Assembly: GCA_003140235.1 (NCBI GenBank) | Contig: PLJN01000156.1 | Span: forward strand, 19,456-72,989 | Length of the DNA: 53,534 bases | From: Acidobacteriaceae bacterium | GTDB taxonomy: Bacteria > Acidobacteriota > Terriglobia > Terriglobales > Acidobacteriaceae | Direction: 5' to 3' | Shown: positions 31,910 to 40,690 of the stretch, piece by piece | Layout of the letters: each line of letters begins with the position of its first letter | How positions within the stretch are numbered: the stretch's first letter is position 1 | Notes under the pieces: generated by a model | What the model saw: only the letters and a program-made list of their open reading frames with translations | What the model was told of the DNA's origin: nothing | Databases searched by the model: none | Translations under genes and position numbers: made by a program

Positions 31910-33160
31910 ATGGCGACAAATAACTCAAATGGCACTCTGGGACGAGGCCGCCTGATCGGCGGGATTGCAATCGCCATCATTGCAGTCGTGCTGCTTTCTC
32001 TATGGCTGGTGCGCCGGGCGCCGGTACAGGTGCATGCGGAAAAAGTTGTTCGCCAGGACATTGCCAGCACTATCTCGACCAATGGCAAGATCGAGCCGGT
32101 GGCCAACTTTGAAGCGCACGCTCCCGCTCCGGCAACGGTGAAACGCGTGATGGTCCAGCTCGGCGACCGCGTCAAGCAAGGGCAGCTCCTGCTCCAGCTT
32201 GACGATGCCGAAGCGCGCTCGCAGGCGTCCCGGGCACGCGCCCAGTTGACGGTGGCGGAGTCGGATCTTCAGTCCCTACAGTCCGGCGGCACGCAGGAAG
32301 AAGTGCTGACCACTCGGTCTGATCTCATCAAGGCCCAGACGGAGCGAGACGAAGCGCAGCGCCGTCTGCAGGCCACGCGGCGTCTGCAGCAAAACGGCGC
32401 GGCTTCACCCGCTGAGGTCCAGGAGGCACAAAGCCGGCTCACCAAGGCTGAAGCCGAAGTGCAGCTGCTGCAATCGCGGCAGACGGGGCGCTTTTCCAAA
32501 CCGGAGATTGCCAAAGTCCAGGCCGCCGCGGACCAGGCACGTGCAGCATACGCGGCCGCGCAGGAATTGCTGGGCACCACCAACGTCCGCGCTCCTTTTA
32601 GCGGGACTGTGTATCAACTGCCGGTCAAGACGGGATCTTATGTGGACGGCGGCGCTTTGCTGGTCCAGATGGCCGATCTCGACAAACTCCAGGTCCGCGC
32701 TTTTGTGGACGAGCCGGAAATCGGAAGGCTGGCGCTGCATCAAAAAGTGAACATCACCTGGGACGCTGTGCCCGGCCACACATGGGACGGCGCCGTTACC
32801 CGCGTGCCGACTGTGGTCACCACTCTGGGGAACCGCTCGGTGGGCGAAGTCACTTGCGAGATCCCGAACTCCGACCGCCGGCTGCTGCCCAACGTAAACG
32901 TGAACGTGAGTATCATCACCGCGCGGCACGAAAATGCCCTGACCATCTCCCGTGAGTCCGTGCATGAACTGGACGGCAAACGATTCGTCTACCAAATCGT
33001 GGACAACAAAGTCCGCATCCAAGAAGTCGAAATCGATCTTTCCAGCCTGACCCGGGTTGAAGTAGTCAAAGGCCTTGCTCCCGACGCGGAGGTGGTCCGC
33101 GGCATCGTCAATGGGCGGCTACTGCAAAGCGGAATGGAAGTAAAGGTGGTCCAGCCTTGA
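31910..33160 (+). CDS. HlyD/MacA-type efflux periplasmic adaptor
   Basis: From the ATG at 31910 the protein is 416 residues; upstream in-frame ATG codons would place non-coding-like sequence before the membrane anchor. TM helix about 12-34, then a split lipoyl domain (IEPVANFEAHAPAPATVKRVMVQLGDRVKQGQLLLQLDD and its return LGTTNVRAPFSGTVYQLPVKTGSYVDGG), a long coiled-coil hairpin (about 100-200), a beta-barrel domain and a membrane-proximal domain. It bridges an inner-membrane pump and TolC. The operon continues with a TPR gene and a TolC gene but has no pump gene. Confidence 0.85.
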   Translation: MATNNSNGTLGRGRLIGGIAIAIIAVVLLSLWLVRRAPVQVHAEKVVRQDIASTISTNGKIEPVANFEAHAPAPATVKRVMVQLGDRVKQGQLLLQLDDAEARSQASRARAQLTVAESDLQSLQSGGTQEEVLTTRSDLIKAQTERDEAQRRLQATRRLQQNGAASPAEVQEAQSRLTKAEAEVQLLQSRQTGRFSKPEIAKVQAAADQARAAYAAAQELLGTTNVRAPFSGTVYQLPVKTGSYVDGGALLVQMADLDKLQVRAFVDEPEIGRLALHQKVNITWDAVPGHTWDGAVTRVPTVVTTLGNRSVGEVTCEIPNSDRRLLPNVNVNVSIITARHENALTISRESVHELDGKRFVYQIVDNKVRIQEVEIDLSSLTRVEVVKGLAPDAEVVRGIVNGRLLQSGMEVKVVQP

Positions 33161-34128
33161 AGGTTGGCCGGGGCCTTAGTTCAGTCTTTTTTTTTCTGGT
33201 CGCCCTGGCAGCGACTTCGCTCGCCCAGCAGGATGCAGCGCGGTTCGTCCAGGCCGGCAGACCCGATGAAGCGCTGGCCGCCTTGCAGCTTCGCGTGCAA
33301 ACCAATCCCAATGACGCGCAAGCCTTCAATTTGATCTGCCGCGCGTATTTCCAGATGGATCGCTGGGAAGACGCGATCCACGCTGCCGAACAATCCGTCA
33401 GCCTGAAACCAGGCAGCAGTGAATATCACCAGTGGCTGGGCCGGGCTTACGGACGCAAGGCGGAAGCCGGTGGTCCAGTGGGAGCGCTGTTCCTGGTGCG
33501 CAAGTTAAAAGGTGAATTTGAGCGCGCGGTTGCGCTCGACGCGGAGAACCTGTCCGCTCGCGCCGATCTGGCGGACTTTTACACTGAGGCGCCCTCCATC
33601 ATGGGCGGCGACAAATCCAAAGCCAGACAAATGGCCGCATACGTGGCACAGCGCAACCCGGTCCAGGGCCATGCCATCCTCGCCCATATCGAAGAAAAAG
33701 GAAATAAGACCGCAGCGGAAGCAGAATTCAAGGCCGCCACCCGCGAGAGCAGCAAGCCTGCCGAGCCATGGGTGGATCTGGCGTCGTTTTACCGGCGCAC
33801 CGGACGACTCGACGACATGCAGTCCGCCGTGGACCAGGCCATGTCTTCTCCTCAACACGAGGGCATTGCTTTGTTCAACGCAGCCCGACTTCTGCTGGCG
33901 GCCGGACGCAATTTCTCCGGCGCCATCCAGATGCTGCGCACCTATCTGGCTCTGCCCGTCGACCGTCTTTCAGAAGAAGGGCCAGCATTCGAGGCTCATT
34001 ATTCCCTCGGCCTGTTGCTCGAAAAACAAGGAAACATGCAGGCTGCCGTCGGCGAGTTTCGCGCCGCTCTGTCTCTGGCTTCAGAATACAAGCCGGCGCA
34101 AGATGCGCTGGCGCGTGTTTCCCGATAG
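33157..34128 (+). CDS. Secreted TPR-repeat protein
   Basis: Starts with TTG at 33157, overlapping the adaptor stop. The 323-residue product has a signal peptide ending at about residue 22 (TSLAQ). About six helix-turn-helix TPR-like units follow (for example ALAALQLRVQTNPNDAQAFNLICRAYFQ and DAIHAAEQSVSLKPGSSEYHQWLG), and it ends with EGPAFEAHYSLGLLLEKQGNMQAAVGEFRAAL. TPR proteins scaffold other proteins. Its place between adaptor and TolC genes suggests a periplasmic accessory of this export system, which is inference. Confidence 0.82.
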   Translation: MKVGRGLSSVFFFLVALAATSLAQQDAARFVQAGRPDEALAALQLRVQTNPNDAQAFNLICRAYFQMDRWEDAIHAAEQSVSLKPGSSEYHQWLGRAYGRKAEAGGPVGALFLVRKLKGEFERAVALDAENLSARADLADFYTEAPSIMGGDKSKARQMAAYVAQRNPVQGHAILAHIEEKGNKTAAEAEFKAATRESSKPAEPWVDLASFYRRTGRLDDMQSAVDQAMSSPQHEGIALFNAARLLLAAGRNFSGAIQMLRTYLALPVDRLSEEGPAFEAHYSLGLLLEKQGNMQAAVGEFRAALSLASEYKPAQDALARVSR

Positions 34129-34168
34129 AATCAGCTCTTTCTACGCCATCTAACTTCGCAGGTGAATC

Positions 34169-35485
34169 ATGAAATTACGAACCAGTGTGATCGCTGTTTT
34201 CATTCTCGTTGCGGCCACGTTCGCAGCTAGTCAGTCGCCCCAAGAACCGCAGGCGCCGCTTCCCTTCCGCACGGCCATCGAACTGGCATTGAAGAATAGT
34301 GTCACCACCGGCATTGCCGCGGCAGATCTGCAGCGGGCCCGCGCCACGTACGCGCAATCGCGCGACCTCTTTCTGCCCTCAATGGTGCTCGGGTCGGGCC
34401 TGGCATATTCCAATGGATTTCCCCTGAGCCTGGAGGGCTCCGCTCCGTCTCTGTTCAATGTGAACGTGCAAAGTTTCTTGTTTAACCCGGCGCAGCGGCA
34501 GTACGTGAAGGCGGCACGGAGCGGCATTGAGCAAACGACATCCCAAAACGCCGAACGTCGCAATGACGTCATTATGGAAACCGCACTCGACTACATACAG
34601 CTTGACGTGCTTCAGTCTTCCATCATCGTGGCGCGCGAGCAGCATCTGATGTCGGCCAAGCTGCAAGACATTGTCAGCCAGCGCGTGCAGGCGGGACTCG
34701 ACAGCCCGGTGGACCTGAAGCGCGCACAATTGGCTGCCGCGCGCACCCGCTTGCAGTTAGGACAGGCCCAGGCCGCTGCCGACCAGTTGCGGCAACGGCT
34801 CTCACAGCTTACGGGCCTGCCCGCGAATTCCATTGTCACGTCTGCGGAGACCATTCCGTCGCTGCCTGTGGTCTCGCAGGACGACGATCTGGCCGCCCAG
34901 TTCGCTGCGAAAAGTCCTGCTTTCAAGATGGCGGAGCAGTTCGCCGAAAGCAAAGTGTTGCGCGCCAAAGGGGAAAAAAGCCAGCTTTACCCCACCGTTG
35001 ATCTCGTGGCGCAATACGCTGTGCTCGCGCGCTACAACAACTATGACCTGTTCTTCAATAAGTTTCAGAGACACAACCTGACCATTGGCGCTGCCATCCG
35101 TATTCCGTTTTTCAATCCTTCGCAGCACGCTGCCGCGCAGGCAGCTGCGGCCGACGCCGCCAAAGCCACGAAAGAAGCCCAGAACGTCAAAGACCAGATC
35201 AGCGCCGAGACGTTGCGCCTGCAGCGTTCCGTACGGGAATTGGCGGAGGCGCGCGATATTTCCAAACTGGAACACCAACTCGCCGAATCCGACATTGAAA
35301 CCGCGCATGCCAGAATTGAATCCGGTACCGCTACACTGAAAGATGAGCAAAGCGCCAAGATTACCTTGCAGCAGCGTTATGCCGCGTATCTGGATTCCAG
35401 TTTTCAGGTCGACAAAGCCCAGATCCAGCTTCTGCGCCAGGTCGGAGAACTGGAAAACTGGGCGCTCGGGCCGACAAAACGATAG
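34169..35485 (+). CDS. TolC-family outer-membrane efflux protein
   Basis: A 438-residue OEP protein with a 22-residue signal peptide (to about TFAASQ). The two-fold TolC architecture is visible: long helical hairpins (about 70-230 and 260-420) with heptads rich in Ala, Gln and Lys. AGGTGA precedes the ATG. It is the third gene of the adaptor-TPR-TolC run and forms the outer-membrane exit duct. Confidence 0.88.
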   Translation: MKLRTSVIAVFILVAATFAASQSPQEPQAPLPFRTAIELALKNSVTTGIAAADLQRARATYAQSRDLFLPSMVLGSGLAYSNGFPLSLEGSAPSLFNVNVQSFLFNPAQRQYVKAARSGIEQTTSQNAERRNDVIMETALDYIQLDVLQSSIIVAREQHLMSAKLQDIVSQRVQAGLDSPVDLKRAQLAAARTRLQLGQAQAAADQLRQRLSQLTGLPANSIVTSAETIPSLPVVSQDDDLAAQFAAKSPAFKMAEQFAESKVLRAKGEKSQLYPTVDLVAQYAVLARYNNYDLFFNKFQRHNLTIGAAIRIPFFNPSQHAAAQAAAADAAKATKEAQNVKDQISAETLRLQRSVRELAEARDISKLEHQLAESDIETAHARIESGTATLKDEQSAKITLQQRYAAYLDSSFQVDKAQIQLLRQVGELENWALGPTKR

Positions 35486-35493
35486 GAGAGCCA

Positions 35494-35976
35494 ATGTCCA
35501 CAACACCTGCACCGAATCCCTTCGCACCCACGCAAGACGAAAAGACCATGGCCATCTTCGCGCATGTCTTCCAGATATTCGGCGGATGGATTGCGCCGCT
35601 GGTCATCTTTCTGGTCAAGCGGCAGTCGCGCTTCGTTTCATTTCACGCGTTGCAGGTTCTGCTGTTCCAGATTGTCCATGTAGTCATAACGATCATCGTG
35701 GTGATGATTTGGATGGCGGTGATTTTTGGGACCATCTTCACGTCAGTGGCGCACGGGGCCAGCCGCCCCGCCCCACCGCCCGTGGCGATTTTTGTGGTGT
35801 TTCCGTTCATATGGCTGTTCCTGATGGGCTACTGGGTCACCATTTTGATAGTGGCGATCGTCTATGGCGTGAAAGCCAGCCACGGAGAATGGGCTGAATA
35901 CCCGATCTTCGGACGCTGGGCGCGCAAGATCCTGAAGATTGGCCCGGGTGGTACAACGCTCCCCGGATCGAATTGA
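35494..35976 (+). CDS. DUF4870-domain membrane protein
   Basis: A 160-residue protein with three hydrophobic segments (about 27-45, 50-80, 95-125) and the DUF4870 signature TMAIFAHVFQIFGGWIAPLVIFLVKRQ followed by FVSFHALQVLLFQ. Family members are small membrane proteins of unknown function. AGGAG lies 5 nt before the ATG. Only 8 bp separate it from the TolC gene, so it is probably part of the same transcript. Confidence 0.85.
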   Translation: MSTTPAPNPFAPTQDEKTMAIFAHVFQIFGGWIAPLVIFLVKRQSRFVSFHALQVLLFQIVHVVITIIVVMIWMAVIFGTIFTSVAHGASRPAPPPVAIFVVFPFIWLFLMGYWVTILIVAIVYGVKASHGEWAEYPIFGRWARKILKIGPGGTTLPGSN

Positions 35977-36002
35977 CGCGGAAGATCTTTACCACGCACA
36001 CG

Positions 36003-36044
36003 GCATGAGCGCAACGAGACTCCTGGTCCAAGCTGCGCTCATGC
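36003..36044. terminator. Bidirectional hairpin between convergent genes
   Basis: A perfect 11-bp stem, GCATGAGCGCA...TGCGCTCATGC, encloses a 20-nt loop. It lies between the DUF4870 gene and the small membrane protein on the other strand. No long T-tract is present on either side. Confidence 0.5.
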
Positions 36045-36078
36045 GTTCTGGCGGAAGGAACTGCGGTGCCATTACTCC

Positions 36079-36291
36079 TTAGCCGCGGAGGGCCAGTACT
36101 GTCAGGATGGATGCGACTAAGGCAGTGGCGCCGACAAGCGCAAACACGATTGCCGCGGATACCACTAGCAGCGGACTAAGTTCCACGTCTCGCCAAGTCT
36201 TGATCTGCCCTGCATTGGGAACGAGTACCAGAGGCTTTCTTAAGTCTTCCTTTTTCATCTCTCGTAGGATTGGATTGATTGCTGCGCTCAT
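36079..36291 (-). CDS. Small membrane protein
   Basis: The ATG at 36291, preceded by AGGGGG at good spacing, gives a 70-residue protein. It has a charged N-terminus with several Lys, then a single long hydrophobic segment (about residues 42-68, VVSAAIVFALVGATALVASILTV). It is probably a single-pass or hairpin inner-membrane protein. It converges on the DUF4870 gene. No family recognised. Confidence 0.55.
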   Translation of the reverse strand: MSAAINPILREMKKEDLRKPLVLVPNAGQIKTWRDVELSPLLVVSAAIVFALVGATALVASILTVLALRG

Positions 36292-36404
36292 GATGTGTCC
36301 CCCTGTAGAGATAGCATCGCAGAATGACGCGTGCTGTGATGTGACGGCCGTCACAAGCGCGTGTGACGAAGACGCAGGCGGCAAGCCAGAAACCAGAACC
36401 GAAA

Positions 36405-36487
36405 CCACAGAGGACACGAAGGAACACAAAGAAAAAACCAAAAAACTGACAGATTCTTCCCTTCGTGTTCCTTTGTGTCCTTTGTGG
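36405..36487. repeat. Long imperfect inverted repeat, intergenic
   Basis: Two 27-nt arms (36405-36431 and 36461-36487) pair with only 3 mismatches around a 29-nt A-rich spacer. The arms are built on CCACA-AGGACAC-AAGGAACAC-AAG. It sits 51 bp upstream of the M28 peptidase start, in its probable leader. I recall this CCACAAAGGACAC type of repeat in intergenic regions of several phyla. It could be a mobile miniature element, an RNA hairpin or a terminator. Confidence 0.65.
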
Positions 36488-36538
36488 TTAAGGTTTGGTT
36501 GTCTTTCCAGAAATCGTGGCGATCGAGCGAGGAGTGAT

Positions 36539-38260
36539 ATGAAGAAATTTGCATCGGTGGCGGCATTGTTGGCGGCGTCGTTGTTGAGCGCGCAAACGCT
36601 GATCGCGCAGAACAAACAGTCTGGCGGTCTGGACGACGCGATGAAGGCGATTGATTCGGAGAGAATGCGCGCTACCGTCAAATATCTTTCTGACGACGCG
36701 CTGGAAGGCCGTGGCACTGGGCAAAAGGGTGGTGATCTGGCGGCTGACTGGATTGCTGTGCAGTTCAAGAGCTATGGTCTGCAACCGGCCGGCGACAACG
36801 GTACGTATTTCCAGAACATCAACTTCTTCGGAGTCACGACCGACGCCACGAAGACCCGGTTTTCCTTCAAGCCCAAGTCCGGGTCGGAGATGACGCTGCG
36901 TTTTGCCGATGATTTTGTCGCCACCGACCAGACACATTCGGAGAAATCAGTCATCGATGCTCCCATTGTTTTTGTGGGCTATGGCATTGATGCTCCGGAA
37001 TACACATGGAACGACTACAAGGGCGCTGACCTGAAAGGGAGAGTGCTGCTCATGCTGGTGAACGAGCCGCCGTCGGACGATCCTAAGTTTTTCAAAGGCG
37101 CCGCGCTCACCTATTACGGCCGCTGGACTTACAAATTTGAAGAAGCGGCGCGGCGTGGCGCGGTGGGCGTGATTCTGATTCACAAAAAAGAAATGGCCAG
37201 CTATGGCTGGGAAGTCGTGCGCAACTCCTGGGGCGGAGAGACTTCGCTGCTGGCGAATGACCGTGATCCTAAACTGAAATCCGCGGGATGGATCCAGCTT
37301 GAAGTTGCCCGCAAACTCGCCACGGCCTCGGGCATGGACCTGAACAAGATGATGCACGACGCCACTTCGCGCAGCTTCCAGCCCGTGGAACTTTCGGTGC
37401 GGCTGAATGCGACCATCGTGAGCCACGTGCGCGAGTTTTCTTCACGGAACGTGATTGGCAAAGTTGCCGGAACCAGTGCCGAACCATCACCTAAAGCCGT
37501 GATCTACACCGCGCACTACGACCATCTGGGCATCCATCCCAACGAGCCGGGAGACAATATCTACAACGGCGCCGCGGACAACGGCACCGGCTGCGGCATT
37601 GTGCTGGAACTGGCGCGGGTGGTGGCTGCCGCGAAGCATCCGCCGAAGGACACCATGTTCTTTGCCACCGTCACTGCGGAAGAGCAAGGGCTGCTGGGGT
37701 CGAAATATCTGGGACAACATCCGCCCATTCCTGCGCGCGATATTTCGCTGAACCTGAATTTTGACCAGCTCGTGCCTATAGGCGAGCCGCAGGAACTTGT
37801 CGCCACCGGCGCTGAGAGGACCACGGCTTTCCCGTTGGTCCAGAAATTGGCCAGGGAATTTGGCATGAGCATCGCGCCGGACGACAATCCTGGAGCTGGG
37901 CACTACTATCGGTCAGATCACTTCAGCATGGCGCGGGTCGGAGTGCCGGCGTTTAGCGTCAACCAGGGCGTGCTTTTCAAAGGACACGACCGGGCCTGGG
38001 GCCAAGCGAAGACCGATGACTTCGAGGCCCACCATTATCATCAGCCCTCCGATGAGTACCATGCGGAGATGGATTTCACCGGCAACGCGAAAATGGCGCG
38101 GTTTGGCCTGGCGCTGGGCTGGCAAGTCGCCAATCTTCCTCAAGTCGTCCAGTGGCAGCCAGGTGACGAGTTCGAGAAAGCGCGGAAAACGGCAGGGCTC
38201 GGACTTTCTAATGGGCTTCGGGGAAGGAATAATGACCAGGAAATTGATGGTGCTAATTGA
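36539..38260 (+). CDS. Secreted M28-family metallopeptidase
   Basis: An ATG at 36539 with GAGGAG upstream gives 573 residues with a signal peptide (to about SAQTLIAQ). A PA-type inserted domain lies around residues 130-250 (VFVGYGIDAPEYTWNDYKG). The M28 zinc centre follows: YTAHYDHLG (His and Asp), GAADNGTG (bridging Asp), TAEEQGLLGSKYL (Glu base and ligand), NLNFDQL and YRSDHFSMARVGVPAFSV (His). It is a di-zinc aminopeptidase of the periplasm or cell surface, cleaving N-terminal residues. No neighbour shares its role. Confidence 0.88.
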   Translation: MKKFASVAALLAASLLSAQTLIAQNKQSGGLDDAMKAIDSERMRATVKYLSDDALEGRGTGQKGGDLAADWIAVQFKSYGLQPAGDNGTYFQNINFFGVTTDATKTRFSFKPKSGSEMTLRFADDFVATDQTHSEKSVIDAPIVFVGYGIDAPEYTWNDYKGADLKGRVLLMLVNEPPSDDPKFFKGAALTYYGRWTYKFEEAARRGAVGVILIHKKEMASYGWEVVRNSWGGETSLLANDRDPKLKSAGWIQLEVARKLATASGMDLNKMMHDATSRSFQPVELSVRLNATIVSHVREFSSRNVIGKVAGTSAEPSPKAVIYTAHYDHLGIHPNEPGDNIYNGAADNGTGCGIVLELARVVAAAKHPPKDTMFFATVTAEEQGLLGSKYLGQHPPIPARDISLNLNFDQLVPIGEPQELVATGAERTTAFPLVQKLAREFGMSIAPDDNPGAGHYYRSDHFSMARVGVPAFSVNQGVLFKGHDRAWGQAKTDDFEAHHYHQPSDEYHAEMDFTGNAKMARFGLALGWQVANLPQVVQWQPGDEFEKARKTAGLGLSNGLRGRNNDQEIDGAN

Positions 38261-38272
38261 GACGACGTCGCT

Positions 38273-38291
38273 GTTCCGCAGTTTGCGGAAC
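38273..38291 (+). terminator. Hairpin after the M28 peptidase gene
   Basis: A perfect 8-bp stem, GTTCCGCA-gtt-TGCGGAAC, starts 13 bp after the stop codon. No T-tract follows, so its terminator role is uncertain. Confidence 0.4.
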
Positions 38292-38438
38292 GGGCCAGAC
38301 CGCGGTAGATAGTTTTGGCAGCATTGCCGCCGGGTGAACCACGAAAGTTACGGGTACCCCGGTGAAAACAGAATGAACAACCGGGGGCGTGGGTATAAAA
38401 TTCCATCTTCCCCCAAAGATTAAAGATCACTGATCGTT

Positions 38439-40685
38439 ATGGCATTTCCGTTTCTCCAACGCGGGAACCTTACGGAGTTCGCCCGCCATCTCTCGCTGGC
38501 GAGTGATACGCCGTCTATTGCCCTGGAGAACCTGGTTGCGGGAATTGATAACGTTCGCCATGACGTCGTCCTGAGCCCAAAATTTTCTGAAGTTGTGCAG
38601 CAGCACATCTTCCGGCTCATTTCCAAATACGGGGCCGTGGAAGACCTTGCGTCCGACCAGCTCTCGGTGCCTAAGGGCCCGCCGCGCGCTGGAGGGCCGC
38701 CGGCCACCATCATGGCGCAGATGCCGAAGGTTGCTGATCCGGCTGACTACCGGCGCATGCTCGGCGAGTTGCATCTTGCAGCGATGGGCCGGGCGAAGAA
38801 GGAAAACAGCGTGGCCCTGGACCTGCTGTTCCGTCTGGCCGTCGCCAAGTTTCAGCGGGCAGAACTGGTCAACCAATACGGTCGTGTGCTGGAGCGTTGT
38901 CGCGCGCGCGTCAGGCTCTTTGAGGGTCCACGGCAGCCGGTGACTGCCAAAGCTCTCGAGACGCGTGACCGTCTGGCCAGTTTTCAGATCAACAAAAAGT
39001 CAGTCATGCGGCGCACGGGGCAGGACCTGTTCCAGACTCTGCGTGAGACGGAAAAAGAACAATTAGCCAAGACCCGGCGCTCCCTGTTTGGGGAAACGCA
39101 GGCCGCGGCCCATGACTATTTTTTGAACCGCCTGATTTTTGCCGAAGACGCCCGTGACGACTATTTGAATGCCGAGCACTACGTGATGCTGGGCAACTAC
39201 GAGCGCGATCCGGACCGCTACCTGACCATGCATGGAATCGCTGTGGCTTATCTTAAGAGCTTAGGCGTGGTCGGCGAGGGCGAAGAGTTTGCCGCGGACG
39301 CTCTGCTGAACTGTCCGGAGAACGCGCAGGAAATCATGGCCGGAGGCACGCCGGACGATTCCACGCCCAAAGGCAAAAACCAGCGGGCGTTACTGAACGC
39401 CTGGGTGGACCGGCTGGAGCGCGACAGCGTGATGGAACACGTGATTGCGTCTTATGAAGCGGCGCCGCTGCTGGCGCAGTACTCGCCGCCGATTAATCCG
39501 CAGCAATTGAAGAATGCGCTCATCACCCGCAGCGAACGCAAGCGCGTGGAAGGCTTGCTGGAAGAGCACGGAAAGATATCGCCGGAACATCTCCAGCATG
39601 CAGTGCGGCGCGTGGAAAGTTGCCGCGGAGCGGACCGCGCAAAGGTTGCGGGCAGGTTCTTTTCGGACTTCACTCGCTACCACCGCGATTTGCGGCGCAT
39701 GGAAGCCCTATTGGCGGCCATGGACTCTGTGAACGTCATCAGCAATGAGAAGTTCCGAGCACTCTCCGCCATCAACAATACTTTGTACGAATTTCTGCTG
39801 CCGGAAGAACAGAAGCCGGCGGAAGACAAAGTGATACATCATGTGATTCTCAAAGCAGACATTCGCGAATCCACAACACTTACGCGGACTCTGTCGGAGA
39901 GAGGGCTGAATCCTGCGTCCTACTTCAGCTTGAATTTCTACGATCCCATCAATAAGCTGCTGCCGAAATACGAAGCAAAAAAAGTTTTCATTGAAGGCGA
40001 CGCCATCATTCTTGCGCTCTTCGAACATGAAGGCGAGCCCGGACTCGGCGTAGCGCGCTCCTGCGTGCTAGCGAAAGAAATTATTGAGATCGTCACCGCA
40101 TACAACGAACGCTCTCGCTCGGCGGGGCTGCCGAGCCTGGAACTGGGGATTGGAATTTCTTATCAGGATTCGGCGCCGCTCTATCTGATGGACGGGAACC
40201 AGCAGATCATGATTTCCCGCGCGCTCAACGAGAGTGACCGCTTGTCGTCATGCAGTAAAGGCATACGCAAATTGCTCGAAGACCGCGAACTGCTGTTTAA
40301 CGTGTTTTCTTTCAAGACCGTCGAAGACGCCGATACCGGAGGTAATCCCGATGAGTTTCTGCTGCGCTACAACATTGGCGGCATTCACATCAACGAAGCA
40401 GCGTTTCAGAAACTGCGCCGCGAAGTTTCTCTCCAGGGCTACGACTTGCAGGTGCCGATGATCTGGAGCAAGACGAAAGTCCGCGTGTATAGCGGCGTTG
40501 TTCCCGTGGGTCAGGGACTGTTTCATCGCATTGTGGTCCGGCAAGGGAAGGTGGCCCACATTGACGCGCGCGATTTCAGCCTGAAGCAGCAGACCGATCG
40601 TTCTTACTATGAAGTCTGCACGAACCCCAAGATTTACGAAGCCATCGAGAAAGCTCAGGTCACCGCAGAAGCGGTCGCGCGATAA
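38439..40685 (+). CDS. Class III nucleotidyl cyclase-domain protein
   Basis: A 748-residue cytoplasmic protein without membrane helices. Residues 1-450 are mostly helical and unassigned. Residues about 468-615 form a class III cyclase homology domain: metal-binding Asp474 in LKADIREST, the second Asp in FIEGDAIILALFE, a dimerisation strand LELGIGISYQ, and an Asn-x-x-x-Arg-like ALNESDRLSS that matches the transition-state pair. The substrate-specifying residues are not readable by eye, so cAMP or cGMP synthesis is only suggested. A TATAAAAT element lies about 40 nt upstream of the ATG. Confidence 0.72.
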   Translation: MAFPFLQRGNLTEFARHLSLASDTPSIALENLVAGIDNVRHDVVLSPKFSEVVQQHIFRLISKYGAVEDLASDQLSVPKGPPRAGGPPATIMAQMPKVADPADYRRMLGELHLAAMGRAKKENSVALDLLFRLAVAKFQRAELVNQYGRVLERCRARVRLFEGPRQPVTAKALETRDRLASFQINKKSVMRRTGQDLFQTLRETEKEQLAKTRRSLFGETQAAAHDYFLNRLIFAEDARDDYLNAEHYVMLGNYERDPDRYLTMHGIAVAYLKSLGVVGEGEEFAADALLNCPENAQEIMAGGTPDDSTPKGKNQRALLNAWVDRLERDSVMEHVIASYEAAPLLAQYSPPINPQQLKNALITRSERKRVEGLLEEHGKISPEHLQHAVRRVESCRGADRAKVAGRFFSDFTRYHRDLRRMEALLAAMDSVNVISNEKFRALSAINNTLYEFLLPEEQKPAEDKVIHHVILKADIRESTTLTRTLSERGLNPASYFSLNFYDPINKLLPKYEAKKVFIEGDAIILALFEHEGEPGLGVARSCVLAKEIIEIVTAYNERSRSAGLPSLELGIGISYQDSAPLYLMDGNQQIMISRALNESDRLSSCSKGIRKLLEDRELLFNVFSFKTVEDADTGGNPDEFLLRYNIGGIHINEAAFQKLRREVSLQGYDLQVPMIWSKTKVRVYSGVVPVGQGLFHRIVVRQGKVAHIDARDFSLKQQTDRSYYEVCTNPKIYEAIEKAQVTAEAVAR

Positions 40686-40690
40686 TTGAT

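Noticed and set aside
34802-35527. 241-codon open frame opposite the TolC gene
   Set aside because: Shadow of the TolC-family coding sequence; no recognisable protein features.
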